A stretch of DNA of 64,000 bases from Gammaproteobacteria bacterium. Lineage in GTDB: Bacteria; Pseudomonadota; Gammaproteobacteria; Ga0077536. A program made the translations under genes and the position numbers. The notes under the pieces are model-generated. The model had not been told where the DNA came from. It saw only the letters and a list, made by a program, of their open reading frames with translations, and searched no databases. Positions 1-8,358 of the stretch are shown here, in pieces (the stretch's first letter is position 1; each line of letters begins with the position of its first letter). Where the stretch lies: contig JACKNG010000002.1 of the NCBI GenBank assembly GCA_024235015.1, positions 310,001-374,000 on the forward strand. Direction: 5' to 3'.

Positions 1-249
1 CGCCACCCGGAACTGCTGCCGTCGGCACGGGTGCTGGACACCCTGGCCAGCGACAAGCAGCAGTTCCACAACTACGCCATGGCACTGTCGACCGGTTATG
101 CCGACGCCCTGCGCGGCAATCCGCCCGACCCTGCCACGGAGCAGCGTTTCACCGAGCTTGCGCGCACCTCGCACGCAGAGCAGGCCGCGATCGAGGCGAC
201 CGACGACGTGCCGCTCGACGACTACATCCGCGCCTACATCGCGAGCTGA
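1..249 (+). CDS. gshA: Glutamate-cysteine ligase, C-terminal end (partial)
   Basis: The frame is open from the first base of the window, so only the last 82 codons are present. The visible stretch starts HPELLPSARVLDTL and ends in an acidic helix followed by DDYIRAYIAS. This resembles, from memory, the C-terminus of the proteobacterial GshA/GCS2-type glutamate-cysteine ligase, which makes gamma-glutamylcysteine, the first step to glutathione. No catalytic residues lie in this piece, so the call rests on tail resemblance and on the redox-related neighbour msrB. An internal ATG at 31 is not the true start. Confidence 0.55.
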   Translation, partial: RHPELLPSARVLDTLASDKQQFHNYAMALSTGYADALRGNPPDPATEQRFTELARTSHAEQAAIEATDDVPLDDYIRAYIAS

Positions 250-340
250 CCCGCCGCGGCGGAACTTCGCGCGCCGGCGCCGCTCTCAACTCGACGGGGC
301 CCGCGTCCGGCTCCACGGCCAACCACGAGGAGAATGCGCC

Positions 341-892
341 ATGAACCGCAGGCACCTGCTCGAGCTGCTCGGCATGAGTGCGGCAGCCGTCGTCCTGCCC
401 ACCGCCGGCCACGCGGCGGAGCGAGCACCCGACGTCACCGCCCTGCACGATGGCTGGACCGCGTTCGTTCCAGCTGGCGTGGTCACCGTGGCGCTCGAAC
501 CGCGGCTCGAGCGCAGCGACGACGAATGGCGCCGCGCGCTGCCGCAGGGCGCCTACGACGTACTCTTCGAGGAAGATACCGAGCGCCCCTTCTCCAGCCC
601 CTTGAACGAGGAGAAACGGCGTGGGTTGTTCGTGTGTCGCGCCTGCGAGCTGCCCCTGTTCACCTCGGCGATGAAGTTCGACAGCGGGACCGGCTGGCCG
701 AGCTTCTTCACCGCCATCCCCGGCCACCTCGAGACCAAGACCGACTACAAGCTGATCTGGCCGCGCACCGAGTATCACTGCGCGAAGTGCGGCGGGCACC
801 AGGGCCACGTCTTCGACGACGGCCCGGCGCCGACCGGTCAGCGCTGGTGCAACAACGGACTGGCCCTGAGTTTCCTGCCGAGCACGACCTGA
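341..892 (+). CDS. msrB: Peptide-methionine (R)-S-oxide reductase MsrB, exported
   Basis: 183 aa. Reduces methionine-R-sulfoxide in proteins. The N-terminus (MNRRHLLELLGMSAAAVV, then an AxA-type site near residue 27) looks like a twin-arginine signal, so the enzyme probably acts in the periplasm. The MsrB fold follows: FDSGTGWPSF, two zinc-binding pairs (CRAC and CAKC), GGHQGHVF and the C-terminal catalytic cysteine in RWCNNGLAL (more usually RYCINSAAL). The start at 341 follows a purine-rich GGAGAA about 8 bases upstream; longer in-frame starts would destroy the signal peptide. Family assignment is firm; Tat export is inferred from the RR motif. Confidence 0.92.
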   Translation: MNRRHLLELLGMSAAAVVLPTAGHAAERAPDVTALHDGWTAFVPAGVVTVALEPRLERSDDEWRRALPQGAYDVLFEEDTERPFSSPLNEEKRRGLFVCRACELPLFTSAMKFDSGTGWPSFFTAIPGHLETKTDYKLIWPRTEYHCAKCGGHQGHVFDDGPAPTGQRWCNNGLALSFLPSTT

Positions 893-912
893 ACGCCGCG
901 CCCGGCCCGGCC

Positions 913-1500
913 TCACCAGCTCTCCAGGGCGAACAGCACGATACCGGCATCACGGCGGACGTAGAGGCCGCCGCCGGCATTGCGGAAATCGGGCTCCAAT
1001 CTTCGCCGATACCAGCGCGCCGAGCGCAGGTGGGCGTTGGAGTCGGTACGCTGTTGGTCGCAGTTGCGACGCCAGTCCTCCGTGGTCAACACGCTGAAGA
1101 AGAGTGCCGCGTGGGTCAGGCGTGACAGCTTGGCCAACGCCGCCTCGGCAGCCGGTCGGTCGAGGTATTGCAGCACGTCGTGACAGATCACGAGATCGTA
1201 GGTCTCCGCGCTGTCGAAGGTCTCCAGGCTGTCGTGGCGCCAGCCGTATTCTGCGCAGGCGTAGGGACTGGCATCGAAGGCCTCGATCTCGACCTCGGGC
1301 CAAGCGCGGCGCAGCCCAGGGTGGAACAGGCCCGCCCCGCAGCCGGCGTCGAGTACGCGCGTGACCGGGCAATCGAGCACCTTGAGATAGGCGGCGACGA
1401 AATCCGCCAGGTGTTCGAAATACTCGGGCTCGGCGATGCGCGTTACAGGAGAGAAGTAGTAGCGCCGATAATATTCGGCATCGAAGCGTTCGACATGCAA
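913..1500 (-). CDS. Class I SAM-dependent methyltransferase
   Basis: 195 aa. SAM-binding motif I reads VLDAGCGAGLF near residue 50, motif II ends in the acidic FDAS, and the later YDLVICHDVLQYL is the usual post-motif loop of Methyltransf_11/25 proteins. The substrate cannot be told from sequence. It is convergent with msrB (20 bp apart) and divergent from fimV, so it is probably a single-gene unit. There is no signal peptide or membrane segment. Confidence 0.82.
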   Translation of the reverse strand: MHVERFDAEYYRRYYFSPVTRIAEPEYFEHLADFVAAYLKVLDCPVTRVLDAGCGAGLFHPGLRRAWPEVEIEAFDASPYACAEYGWRHDSLETFDSAETYDLVICHDVLQYLDRPAAEAALAKLSRLTHAALFFSVLTTEDWRRNCDQQRTDSNAHLRSARWYRRRLEPDFRNAGGGLYVRRDAGIVLFALESW

Positions 1501-1661
1501 GTGGACGACCCTCGTAGCGCGCCACGGCGCCGGTCGGCGAGATTAAGCGGCGGCGATCACCGCCGCCGCCCCGAGATGCTTAATGCGCGCCGACGCGTTA
1601 AGCTCGGCCACTATAACGCGCCCGTGGCAAAACCGCGGGCGCGCAGTGCGGAGAGAAAACA

Positions 1662-3278
1662 ATGACATTGCCCAGACTCGCCGCATGCCTGCTCCTGGCG
1701 TGCACCTGCCTCGATGCCGCGGCTTTCCAGCTCGGCCAACTCGTAACCCAGTCGCGCCTCGGCGAACCGCTCGTGGCCCGCGTCGCCATCTTCGGCGCGA
1801 ACGCGGCGGAAGTGGCGGACCTCGCCGCCAACGTGCGGCCGGCGATCGGTCTCGCGACCGACGCGCCGGAGCGCCGTACGGCCGAGCGCATCGCCGCCAC
1901 CATCGCCGTCGCCGCAGACGGCCAGCCCTACGTGGTGCTGCGCACGGATAGCGCGGTGCGCGAACCCGCCGTGCGCTTCCGCCTGCGCCTGCGCAGTGCC
2001 CGCGACACGGTCATCAGTCACTACGCCCTGGCCCTGGTCCCGGCCGCCTACGACCGACCCACGCGCGGCCTGCGCCGCGCACCAACGCCGACCTTCGAGT
2101 TCTCAGGTGCCGAGTACGGGCCGGTCACCCCGGGCCAGACGCTGTGGCGGATCGTGCGCGAACTCGGCTTCGCACCGGCCACGACCGAGGCCGTCATGCA
2201 GGCGATCGTGGACCGCAATCCGCAGGCCTTCGTCGGCGGCGTCGCCGACCGCCTGCGCGTGGGCGCAATGCTGAGCGTGCCCGATGGCGCCGCCGCGACC
2301 GCCGAGGTTGCCACGGCGGCTACGGCGCCGCGCGCGGCGAGCAGCGCCACGCCCGTGGCCACGCCGCCGGCAGTCGCAGCGCCCGCACCCGAATCCATCG
2401 TCCCGCCGGTGTCCCCCGTTTCCGATGCGGCAGCGCCGGCCGTCGACGACGGCGGCACCGGCGATGCCGCGATCGCGGCACGCCTCGCCGAGTTGTCGCG
2501 CAAGTTCGCCGGCATCCGCGCGCGCTACGCCGCCCAGCAGGCCGTCGCAGCACCAACCGCGGTGAACGGGACTGGCGAACAGCCGGCGATGGGCACGACG
2601 AACGAGACCGCCGGGCCCACCGCACCCGTCGCGACGCCGTCGGTCGCGGCACCACGTACGGCAACGGAACCGCGCAGCGCCGCGCCGATCGTCGTCGCCC
2701 CCGCCGGCGGCCCAATCACGGCGGACAGCTCGGCCCTGCCGCTCGACTCGCGCATCGTGCTCGGCGTCGGCGCACTGATCTCACTGCTGGCCCTGATCGG
2801 TGGTACGAGCTACGCGCTGCGCCGCCGTCGCCTGCATCACGCTCACGGTGCCACCGTCGCCGCCGAGCGCGAGCTGGTCGCGGAGATCGCGCGCAAGACG
2901 GAAAAGCGGCTGCAGCTCGAGGGCGAGGTCGCCGAATGGCTGGGCCGCAAGAAGAAGCCGGCCAGCACCGCCCCCGAACACGCCCTCGACGAGATCGACA
3001 ACCGCATCGCACACGGCCAGTACGCCGACGCCGAACGCATGCTGCGCGAGGTGATCGGCGCGACCCCGACGAACTTCCGCGCCAAGCTGCGCCTCGCCGA
3101 GATCTGCTATCTCAACGAGCGCACCGACGAGTTCGTCGAACTGGCCAGCGAATTGCAGCGCCTGCACCGCGCCGATATCGGCGACGACGGCTGGCAACGG
3201 GTCGTGCGCATGGGCCGGGTACTGGCGCCGGAGCGTCCGCCATTCAGCGGGCCGGTCGCGCTCGAACGTGAAGCCTGA
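1662..3278 (+). CDS. fimV: FimV-like polar/peptidoglycan-associated protein
   Basis: 538 aa. It has a cleavable signal (LACLLLACTCLDAAA), then the FimV N-terminal region beginning FQLGQLVTQSRLGEPL. A LysM-like segment follows around residues 150-205 (YGPVTPGQTLWRIVREL). Next comes a long Ala/Pro/Thr-rich linker, one transmembrane helix near 365-385 (IVLGVGALISLLALIGG), and a cytoplasmic C-terminus with TPR-like helices (residues ~445-520). In Pseudomonas, FimV organises the cell pole and supports type IV pilus function. It is shorter than the P. aeruginosa protein (about 900 aa), mainly in the acidic cytoplasmic part. The next gene overlaps its stop codon. Confidence 0.85.
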   Translation: MTLPRLAACLLLACTCLDAAAFQLGQLVTQSRLGEPLVARVAIFGANAAEVADLAANVRPAIGLATDAPERRTAERIAATIAVAADGQPYVVLRTDSAVREPAVRFRLRLRSARDTVISHYALALVPAAYDRPTRGLRRAPTPTFEFSGAEYGPVTPGQTLWRIVRELGFAPATTEAVMQAIVDRNPQAFVGGVADRLRVGAMLSVPDGAAATAEVATAATAPRAASSATPVATPPAVAAPAPESIVPPVSPVSDAAAPAVDDGGTGDAAIAARLAELSRKFAGIRARYAAQQAVAAPTAVNGTGEQPAMGTTNETAGPTAPVATPSVAAPRTATEPRSAAPIVVAPAGGPITADSSALPLDSRIVLGVGALISLLALIGGTSYALRRRRLHHAHGATVAAERELVAEIARKTEKRLQLEGEVAEWLGRKKKPASTAPEHALDEIDNRIAHGQYADAERMLREVIGATPTNFRAKLRLAEICYLNERTDEFVELASELQRLHRADIGDDGWQRVVRMGRVLAPERPPFSGPVALEREA

Positions 3279-3936
3279 CCGGATCGCAACCAACGGCGCC
3301 GCGCAGCGCGGCGCCGTCGTCTTGCTGGCTCTGCTGCTGCTCGGCGGCTGCGTCAAGCCGCTCGCACCGCAGGACGTGGCCGACCGTTTCTGGCGTGCCG
3401 TCGTCGCCGGCCAGCCGGCCAAGACCCGGCGCTACGTGTTGACGCGCGACCGCGATCAGATCGAACAGGGTGAGGAGCTGCTACCGATCTCGCGCTACGC
3501 ACTCGGCCGCATCGTCATCGACGGCGACAACGCGAGCGTCGCCACCGAGATCACACTCGACGGGGACCAGCCCGTCACGCTCGATATCGACACCGTGATG
3601 GCGCGCGAGCAGGGCCAATGGCGTATCGACTACGAGGCGACCGTCGCCGAGATCTCGGCGCGCGGCGAGCTCGCGCAGATCATCCAGCAGATCGGCGCCA
3701 TCGGTGACACACTCAAGCAGGGCGTGGAACAGTCGGTCGACGAGATGAAGCGCGCCCTGCCCACGATCGAGAGCGAATTGCGGCGGCTCGAGGGCGAGAT
3801 CAAGCAACGCGTCCCCGAGCTGCGCGAAAAGCTCGATGCGTTCTCCCGCAGCCTCGAAGAAGCCCTCAAGCAACGTCCTCCGCCGCCGGCGCCAAATCCA
3901 CCCGCAACCGATCCCGATCAGCCGATCGCATTGTGA
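3268..3936 (+). CDS. Putative lipoprotein with DUF4878-like N-part and coiled coil
   Basis: 222 aa from a GTG start that overlaps the fimV stop by 11 bases, suggesting translational coupling. A lipobox (LLLLGGC) sits near residue 27. The following region (ADRFWRAVVAGQPAKTRRYVL) has the pattern of NTF2/DUF4878-type domains found after lipid anchors. The second half (residues ~125-200) is a predicted coiled coil of repeated E/K/L heptads, and the tail is proline-rich. Function unknown; a role in the envelope with FimV is inferred only from coupling. Confidence 0.7.
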   Translation: MKPDRIATNGAAQRGAVVLLALLLLGGCVKPLAPQDVADRFWRAVVAGQPAKTRRYVLTRDRDQIEQGEELLPISRYALGRIVIDGDNASVATEITLDGDQPVTLDIDTVMAREQGQWRIDYEATVAEISARGELAQIIQQIGAIGDTLKQGVEQSVDEMKRALPTIESELRRLEGEIKQRVPELREKLDAFSRSLEEALKQRPPPPAPNPPATDPDQPIAL

Positions 3937-3955
3937 AGTCGCGCCCCGCGCGTCT

Positions 3956-6364
3956 TCAGGGGCCCGGCTCCAGGGTGGCGAGATCGGCGCGCGCTTCCGG
4001 GTGCCCCTGTGCGGCAGCGAGGCGATACCAGCGGATCGCTTCGTCGAGGTTACGCGTCACCCCTTTGCCCGAGCGGTACATGTAGCCGAGGCTGTACTGC
4101 GCGGACGCATGACCGTTGCGTGCCGCCTGCAGGAACCAGCGCAGCGCCTCGGTATCACTCTGTTCCAGGCCTTTGCCCGCGCGGTACATGTAGGCGAGGT
4201 TGTACTGCGCGGCCGGGTAGCCCTGTTCGGCCGCGGCGCGGTACCAGCGCGCCGCCTCGACATCACTCTGCTCGACGCCTTCGCCGAGGGCGTAGGACAC
4301 GCCGAGACTGTACTGCGCGATCGCGCTGCCCTGCTCCGCGGCCCGCCGGTACCAGGTGACGGCTTCGCGATCGTCCTGCGGCACGCCTTCACCGAAGGCA
4401 TAGGCGACCGCCAGGTTGTACTGCGCATCGCGATTGCCCTGGACCGCCGCACGGCGATACCACTCGACTGCCTTGGCGCGGTCGCGCTCGACCCCTTCGC
4501 CCTGGTAGGTCATGTAGCCGATATGGGCCTGGGCCTCGGCATCGCCGTCGTCGGCGAGTTCGGTGAACATCGCGGCGGCAGTGGCGAAATCACCGGCATT
4601 GAGTGCCGCCTTGGCCTCCGCCAGGGTCGGCTTGGCGACGGGCGGCAGCGGTTCCGCGGCCTGGGCGATGGCGAGCTTGCTGGCCGCATCCGCCGGCGGC
4701 GGGGCGGTCGGTTGTGCCGCGGCGGCGTCGACCGGCGCGCGGCTTTCCCGTGCCAGGCGCGCCTCGCCGTCGGCCACGAAGCGATCCTTGAGACGCTCCA
4801 GCAGGCCCGGTTCGTCGGCTGGTGGAATCGCGGCCGCGGGTGTCGGCGACGCTGCGTTCGCGGCGGCGCCGGCCGCGGAGACCTCGGCCACGTCCGAAGC
4901 CGCGGCCTGCGCCAAATCCATGGTGGCCGCGGCAGCGACTGCGGCCGCCGCGGCCACCGGCGCAGGGGTGTCATCGTCGTCGGCCATCGTCGCCGATGAT
5001 GCTTCCACCACGCCGTGCGCCGACGCGGTCAGCTCGGCCGCTGGCGCCGTGGCCGCGGCCAGCGCCCCGGCAGCCGCCACGCCGGCCCTTCCTGCAGCCG
5101 GAAGAGCCGGTTCTGCTTTCAGCGTCGCGGGCGTGCGATCCTGCACCAGTTCACCGCCGCTGATGACCCGGTGATTGGGTGGCGCCGGCGGATTGATCTC
5201 GTCCGCCGCCGGCGCAGGCGGCTCGCCGTGCTCGATGACGGCATAACGGTAGGTCCGCTCGACGTAGGGTTCGGCGGTCCCGGGAGCTGCCGCGGTGGTC
5301 GCGGCGGTTGCGGCCATGTCGGCTTCGGCCATGTCGGCTTCGGCCATGGCGGCTTCGGCCATGGCGGCTTCGGCCATGGCGGCTTCGGCCATGGCGGCTT
5401 CGGCCATGTCGGCTTCGGACATGTCGGCTTCGGCCATGTCGGCTTCGGACATTTCGGCTTCGGACATGTCGGCTTCGGACATGTCGGCTTCGGACATGTC
5501 GGCTTCGGACATGTCGGCTTCGGACATGTCGGCTTCGGACATTTCGGCCTCGGACATTTCGGCCTCGGACATTTCGGCCTCGGACATTTCGGCCTCGGAC
5601 ATTTCGGCCTCGGACATTTCGGCCTCGGACATGGCGGCCTCGGACATTTCGGCCTCGGACATGGCGGCCTCGGACATGGCGGCCTCGGACATGGCGGCCT
5701 CGGACATGTCGGCCTCGGACTCGTCGGTCTCGCTGGCGGCCGTTACCCGCGTCACCGCCGGCATCACGTCCGCGGGCGTGGCAGTCGGTCGCAATTCACG
5801 CGGTCGTTCGAGATCGGGCATGGGCAGGCCGGCGTCGGCATAGATGCCGGCCAGGCGCTCTCGTGCGCGTTCGTGCCCGGCACGGGCCGCCTCGCGGAAC
5901 AGGGTGATGGCCATTGCCTCGTCGGGCTCGACACCGTCGCCGGCGAGGTAGCGCTCGGCGAGTTCGAACTGCGCCTGCGGGTCGCCGGCAGCGGCGATCG
6001 GAGTCGCCGGCGCGAGTTCGAGATGCGCCGGCCGCATGTCGGACGTGTCTGCATCAAGGCGCAGAACCTCGTCCTCGGCCCCCGACTCCGTGGTCGTCGC
6101 CGCGGCGGGGACGTCGTCCGCCGACGCCGCAATGGCCTCCGTCCCCGCGTCGTCCCGCGGCGGACGCGGGCAGGTCGGCTCCCACGTCGGCTCCCACGTC
6201 GGCTCCCACGTCGGCTCCCACGTCGGCTCCCACGTCGGCTCCCACGTCGGCTCCCACGTCGGCTCCCACGTCGGCTCCCACGTCGGCTCCCACGTCGGCT
6301 CCCACGTCGGCTCCCACGTCGGCTCCCACGTCGGCTCCCACGTCGGCTCCCACGTCGGCGCTCG
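3956..6364 (-). CDS. Secreted Sel1-repeat protein, C-terminal part (shifted frame)
   Basis: This is the continuation of the gene that starts at 7133. After the 12-bp array the meaningful frame reads DDAGTEAIAASADDV and then a Sel1 unit (AQFELAERYLAGDGV). Then come 27 pentapeptides of the type (S/A)EA(D/A/E)M at 5316-5720, an Ala-rich stretch, and at least five further Sel1 repeats (for example AQYNLAVAYAFGEGV and AQYSLGYMYRSGKGV) up to the stop at 3956. Sel1 repeats are TPR-like protein-interaction helices common in envelope proteins. The upper coordinate is approximate because no start codon belongs to this half. The frame is also open, as TWEP repeats, through the array. Confidence 0.7.
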   Translation of the reverse strand, partial: RAPTWEPTWEPTWEPTWEPTWEPTWEPTWEPTWEPTWEPTWEPTWEPTWEPTWEPTWEPTWEPTCPRPPRDDAGTEAIAASADDVPAAATTTESGAEDEVLRLDADTSDMRPAHLELAPATPIAAAGDPQAQFELAERYLAGDGVEPDEAMAITLFREAARAGHERARERLAGIYADAGLPMPDLERPRELRPTATPADVMPAVTRVTAASETDESEADMSEAAMSEAAMSEAAMSEAEMSEAAMSEAEMSEAEMSEAEMSEAEMSEAEMSEAEMSEADMSEADMSEADMSEADMSEADMSEAEMSEADMAEADMSEADMAEAAMAEAAMAEAAMAEAAMAEADMAEADMAATAATTAAAPGTAEPYVERTYRYAVIEHGEPPAPAADEINPPAPPNHRVISGGELVQDRTPATLKAEPALPAAGRAGVAAAGALAAATAPAAELTASAHGVVEASSATMADDDDTPAPVAAAAAVAAAATMDLAQAAASDVAEVSAAGAAANAASPTPAAAIPPADEPGLLERLKDRFVADGEARLARESRAPVDAAAAQPTAPPPADAASKLAIAQAAEPLPPVAKPTLAEAKAALNAGDFATAAAMFTELADDGDAEAQAHIGYMTYQGEGVERDRAKAVEWYRRAAVQGNRDAQYNLAVAYAFGEGVPQDDREAVTWYRRAAEQGSAIAQYSLGVSYALGEGVEQSDVEAARWYRAAAEQGYPAAQYNLAYMYRAGKGLEQSDTEALRWFLQAARNGHASAQYSLGYMYRSGKGVTRNLDEAIRWYRLAAAQGHPEARADLATLEPGP
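5316..5720 (-). repeat. 27 x 15-bp coding tandem repeat (pentapeptide array)
   Basis: 27 contiguous 15-bp units of the form ATG-tCGGCtTCGGaC on the plus strand, 405 bp in all. On the coding minus strand each unit encodes (S/A)EA(D/A/E)M. Variation between units is limited to a few positions and clusters in runs of identical units, which points to expansion by slippage or unequal crossing-over. Unit length is a multiple of three, so copy-number change keeps the frame. Confidence 0.95.
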
Positions 6365-7133
6365 CGGGGGCCGACGTGGAAGCGGGCGCCGCCGTCGCGG
6401 CCGCCGCGCGCATCGCGGGCCGTTCCGGCGGCGTGGTGGCGCCGAATTCGACATCGATACCATGTTCGCGGGCCAGCCTGATGGCTTCGAGTTCGTCGGC
6501 CGCTGCCGCGGGTTCGGGCGCGGAGTCCGTAGCGGCGGGGTCCGTGGCCGCGGTGCTGCCCACATCGCCGTCGGCGGCCACCGCGTCACCCGTACCGACA
6601 CGGGTGGTCGGCGCCAGGGGTTCGGGCGTGACGGGCGCGGCCCTGGTGACGCCGGGCTCGACGGCCTGGCGCGCATGCACGTCGGTATCGTCCGCTGCAC
6701 TGCTCGTCACAGCCGGCGGTTCGATGCCGGCAGCCTTGTACAGTTGTGCCATGTTCCGCGCGGCCAACTCGTGGCCCTGCGCTGCGGCCTGGCGATAGTA
6801 GGTCATTGCCCAGGCCTCGTCGGGTTCGACGCCCTCGCCGAGGAGGTACATGTTGCCGAGGTTGAACTGTGCCTCGGCGTCGCCCTGCTCGGCCGCGAGC
6901 CGGTAGAGCTGGACGGCGCGTTCGGCATTGCGTGCCACGCCTTCGCCACGCTGGTAGAGCTCGGCGAGCATGGTCTGCGCGCGCGGATCACCGTGCTCTG
7001 CGACGTCGACCAGGTCGCCGACGACGGTCTCGGCATGGCCATCGGCGATGGCCGCGGCAATGGCGTCGAGATCGGCGGCGCCGGCGGACGCGCTGAGCAC
7101 GAGCAACAGGCAGGCTGGGATGACGGTCCGCAT
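6054..7133 (-). CDS. Secreted Sel1-repeat protein, N-terminal part (frame lost in tandem repeat)
   Basis: The start at 7133 gives a clear signal peptide (MRTVIPACLLLVLSASAGA). It is followed by Sel1-like repeats (AQTMLAELYQRGEGV, AQFNLGNMYLLGEGV) and then an Ala/Pro/Thr-rich linker. The linker runs into 15 copies of the tetrapeptide ADVG encoded by the 12-bp array at 6174-6353. Downstream of the array this frame turns into arginine/glycine-rich nonsense and stops at 6054, while plausible coding continues in another frame (next entry). The two pieces are most simply one gene of about 1059 codons with one surplus base (or two missing). Confidence 0.75.
   Translation of the reverse strand: MRTVIPACLLLVLSASAGAADLDAIAAAIADGHAETVVGDLVDVAEHGDPRAQTMLAELYQRGEGVARNAERAVQLYRLAAEQGDAEAQFNLGNMYLLGEGVEPDEAWAMTYYRQAAAQGHELAARNMAQLYKAAGIEPPAVTSSAADDTDVHARQAVEPGVTRAAPVTPEPLAPTTRVGTGDAVAADGDVGSTAATDPAATDSAPEPAAAADELEAIRLAREHGIDVEFGATTPPERPAMRAAAATAAPASTSAPASADVGADVGADVGADVGADVGADVGADVGADVGADVGADVGADVGADVGADVGADVGADVGADLPASAAGRRGDGGHCGVGGRRPRRGDDHGVGGRGRGSAP
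6174..6353 (-). repeat. 15 x 12-bp perfect coding tandem repeat
   Basis: Fifteen identical copies of GTCGGCTCCCAC on the plus strand, 180 bp. All three minus-strand frames are free of stops through the array (ADVG, TWEP and a third frame). The Sel1 protein's reading frame changes between its entry into the array and its exit. Confidence 0.97.
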
Positions 7134-7371
7134 GAATCTCTCTCCACTGGCAGGCCTGGCGCCCCGGGTTTCCGGTACAGGCGGGCGAAACGGCCCGTTT
7201 TCGAGCTGCCACCACAGTATATGGGGCGTCTCGGGGTATGACCATTCGACATCTGGTGGTCGTGACGTGGGCGTCGCCGCGCTGCCCGAGGCCGGCCCGC
7301 GGCCTGTCACCGTCCTGCAAAACAGGCCTGCGATAGTGCCGCCGAGTGCAGCAAGCCAGGAGCTGGGACCG

Positions 7372-7608
7372 ATGAGAACGTGCGAACGCCCGGATATCGA
7401 CCGTATCCTCGAGCAATGCTGGCCGTCACGGCTGGTCGTGACCGATCACCCGTCGAGCTGGAGCACGCTGGTCGCGGAAATCGCCGAACTGGAAGAACTG
7501 CTGGCCGAGGTCGATGCCGTCGACGGCGGCGCTGTCGACGTCATCGTGCGGCTGCGCGCCCTGCTCGACGACCGCCGCCAGAGCCTGCGCGCGATCGACG
7601 TCGGTTGA
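7372..7608 (+). CDS. Small hypothetical protein
   Basis: 78 aa, ATG at 7372 preceded at good spacing by AGGAGC. It is rich in leucine and acidic residues, with a helical centre (IAELEELLAEVDAVDGGAVDVIVRLRALLDD), so probably a small soluble helical protein. I do not recognise a family. It lies divergent from the Sel1 gene and convergent with crp. A strong RBS and a sensible composition support coding. Confidence 0.55.
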   Translation: MRTCERPDIDRILEQCWPSRLVVTDHPSSWSTLVAEIAELEELLAEVDAVDGGAVDVIVRLRALLDDRRQSLRAIDVG

Positions 7609-7626
7609 GTCGGCGGCGTCGGTCGG

Positions 7627-8295
7627 TCAGCTCGCGCCACCCCCCAGGGTGGTGAGGCGCTTGGGGCGCACCCCGAGCACGACGATGTTCTTGCCGCTCG
7701 CGGTGATGTGCTTCTGCTCTTCCATGTCCTTGAGAACCTTGCCCACCATCTCACGCGAACATCCGACCAGGCGTGACAGTTCCTGGCGCGTGACCCGTAC
7801 CTGCATGCCGTCGGGGTGGGTCATGGCGTCCGGTTGTTCGCACAGGTCGAGCAGGGTGCGCGCGACACGCCCGTAGACGTCCATGAACGCGAGGTCGCCG
7901 AGCTTGCGATTGGTGTTGCGCAGGCGCCGCGCAATCTGGGAGGTCATGGCAATGATGAGATCGGGGTAGATCTCGGTCATGCCGCGCAGCTTCCTGTAGC
8001 TGATCTGGGCGACCTCGGACTCCGAACGTGCCCGGACCAGTGCCGTGCGGTTGGCGTCTTCGTTGAACAGGCCGATCTCGCCGAAGAAGTCCCCCGGGTT
8101 GAGGTAGGCGAGGACGATTTCGTGCCCCTTGTCATCTTCCAGCAGGACGGTGACCGACCCGCTGATGATGTAGTACAGCTCGCCGGCCGGATCACCTTGG
8201 CGGATGATCGCGGCCTTGGGCGAGAACACGCGGCGGTGACAGTGCACCAGGAGCTTTTCGACCGAGCGCTCGACGTCCGGGGTCATCAAAGACAT
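7627..8295 (-). CDS. crp: CRP/Vfr-type cyclic-nucleotide transcription regulator
   Basis: 222 aa. It begins with the pattern LLVHCHRRVFSPKAAIIRQGD. The cNMP-binding pocket follows (GDFFGEIGLFNEDANRTALVRA; the FGE...RTA pattern binds cAMP). Then come the dimerisation helix and DLAFMDVYGRVARTLLDL, and finally the HTH with VTRQELSRLVGCSREMVGKVLKDME, whose recognition helix matches CRP/Vfr (RxxxGxSRExVxRxLK). This is a close match to Pseudomonas Vfr as I remember it. It should act as a global activator, probably cAMP-dependent. The gene lies 63 bp downstream of the PliI-like gene on the same strand. Confidence 0.92.
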   Translation of the reverse strand: MSLMTPDVERSVEKLLVHCHRRVFSPKAAIIRQGDPAGELYYIISGSVTVLLEDDKGHEIVLAYLNPGDFFGEIGLFNEDANRTALVRARSESEVAQISYRKLRGMTEIYPDLIIAMTSQIARRLRNTNRKLGDLAFMDVYGRVARTLLDLCEQPDAMTHPDGMQVRVTRQELSRLVGCSREMVGKVLKDMEEQKHITASGKNIVVLGVRPKRLTTLGGGAS

Positions 8296-8358
8296 GTCTC
8301 AGGTGCTCCTTGCAGCAGCTGGCGGGTATTGGTCACGCGGCGCAGCGGCGCTGTGGGG

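Noticed and set aside
5316..6353. Tandem repeats as a possible CRISPR array
   Set aside because: Units are contiguous 12- and 15-mers with no spacers and lie inside a coding frame; no cas genes.
5015..6481. Plus-strand 488-codon ORF with GFGHVGFGHFG-type repeats
   Set aside because: It is the antisense shadow of the two tandem repeats of the minus-strand Sel1 gene; flanking parts are Arg/Gly-rich nonsense without RBS.
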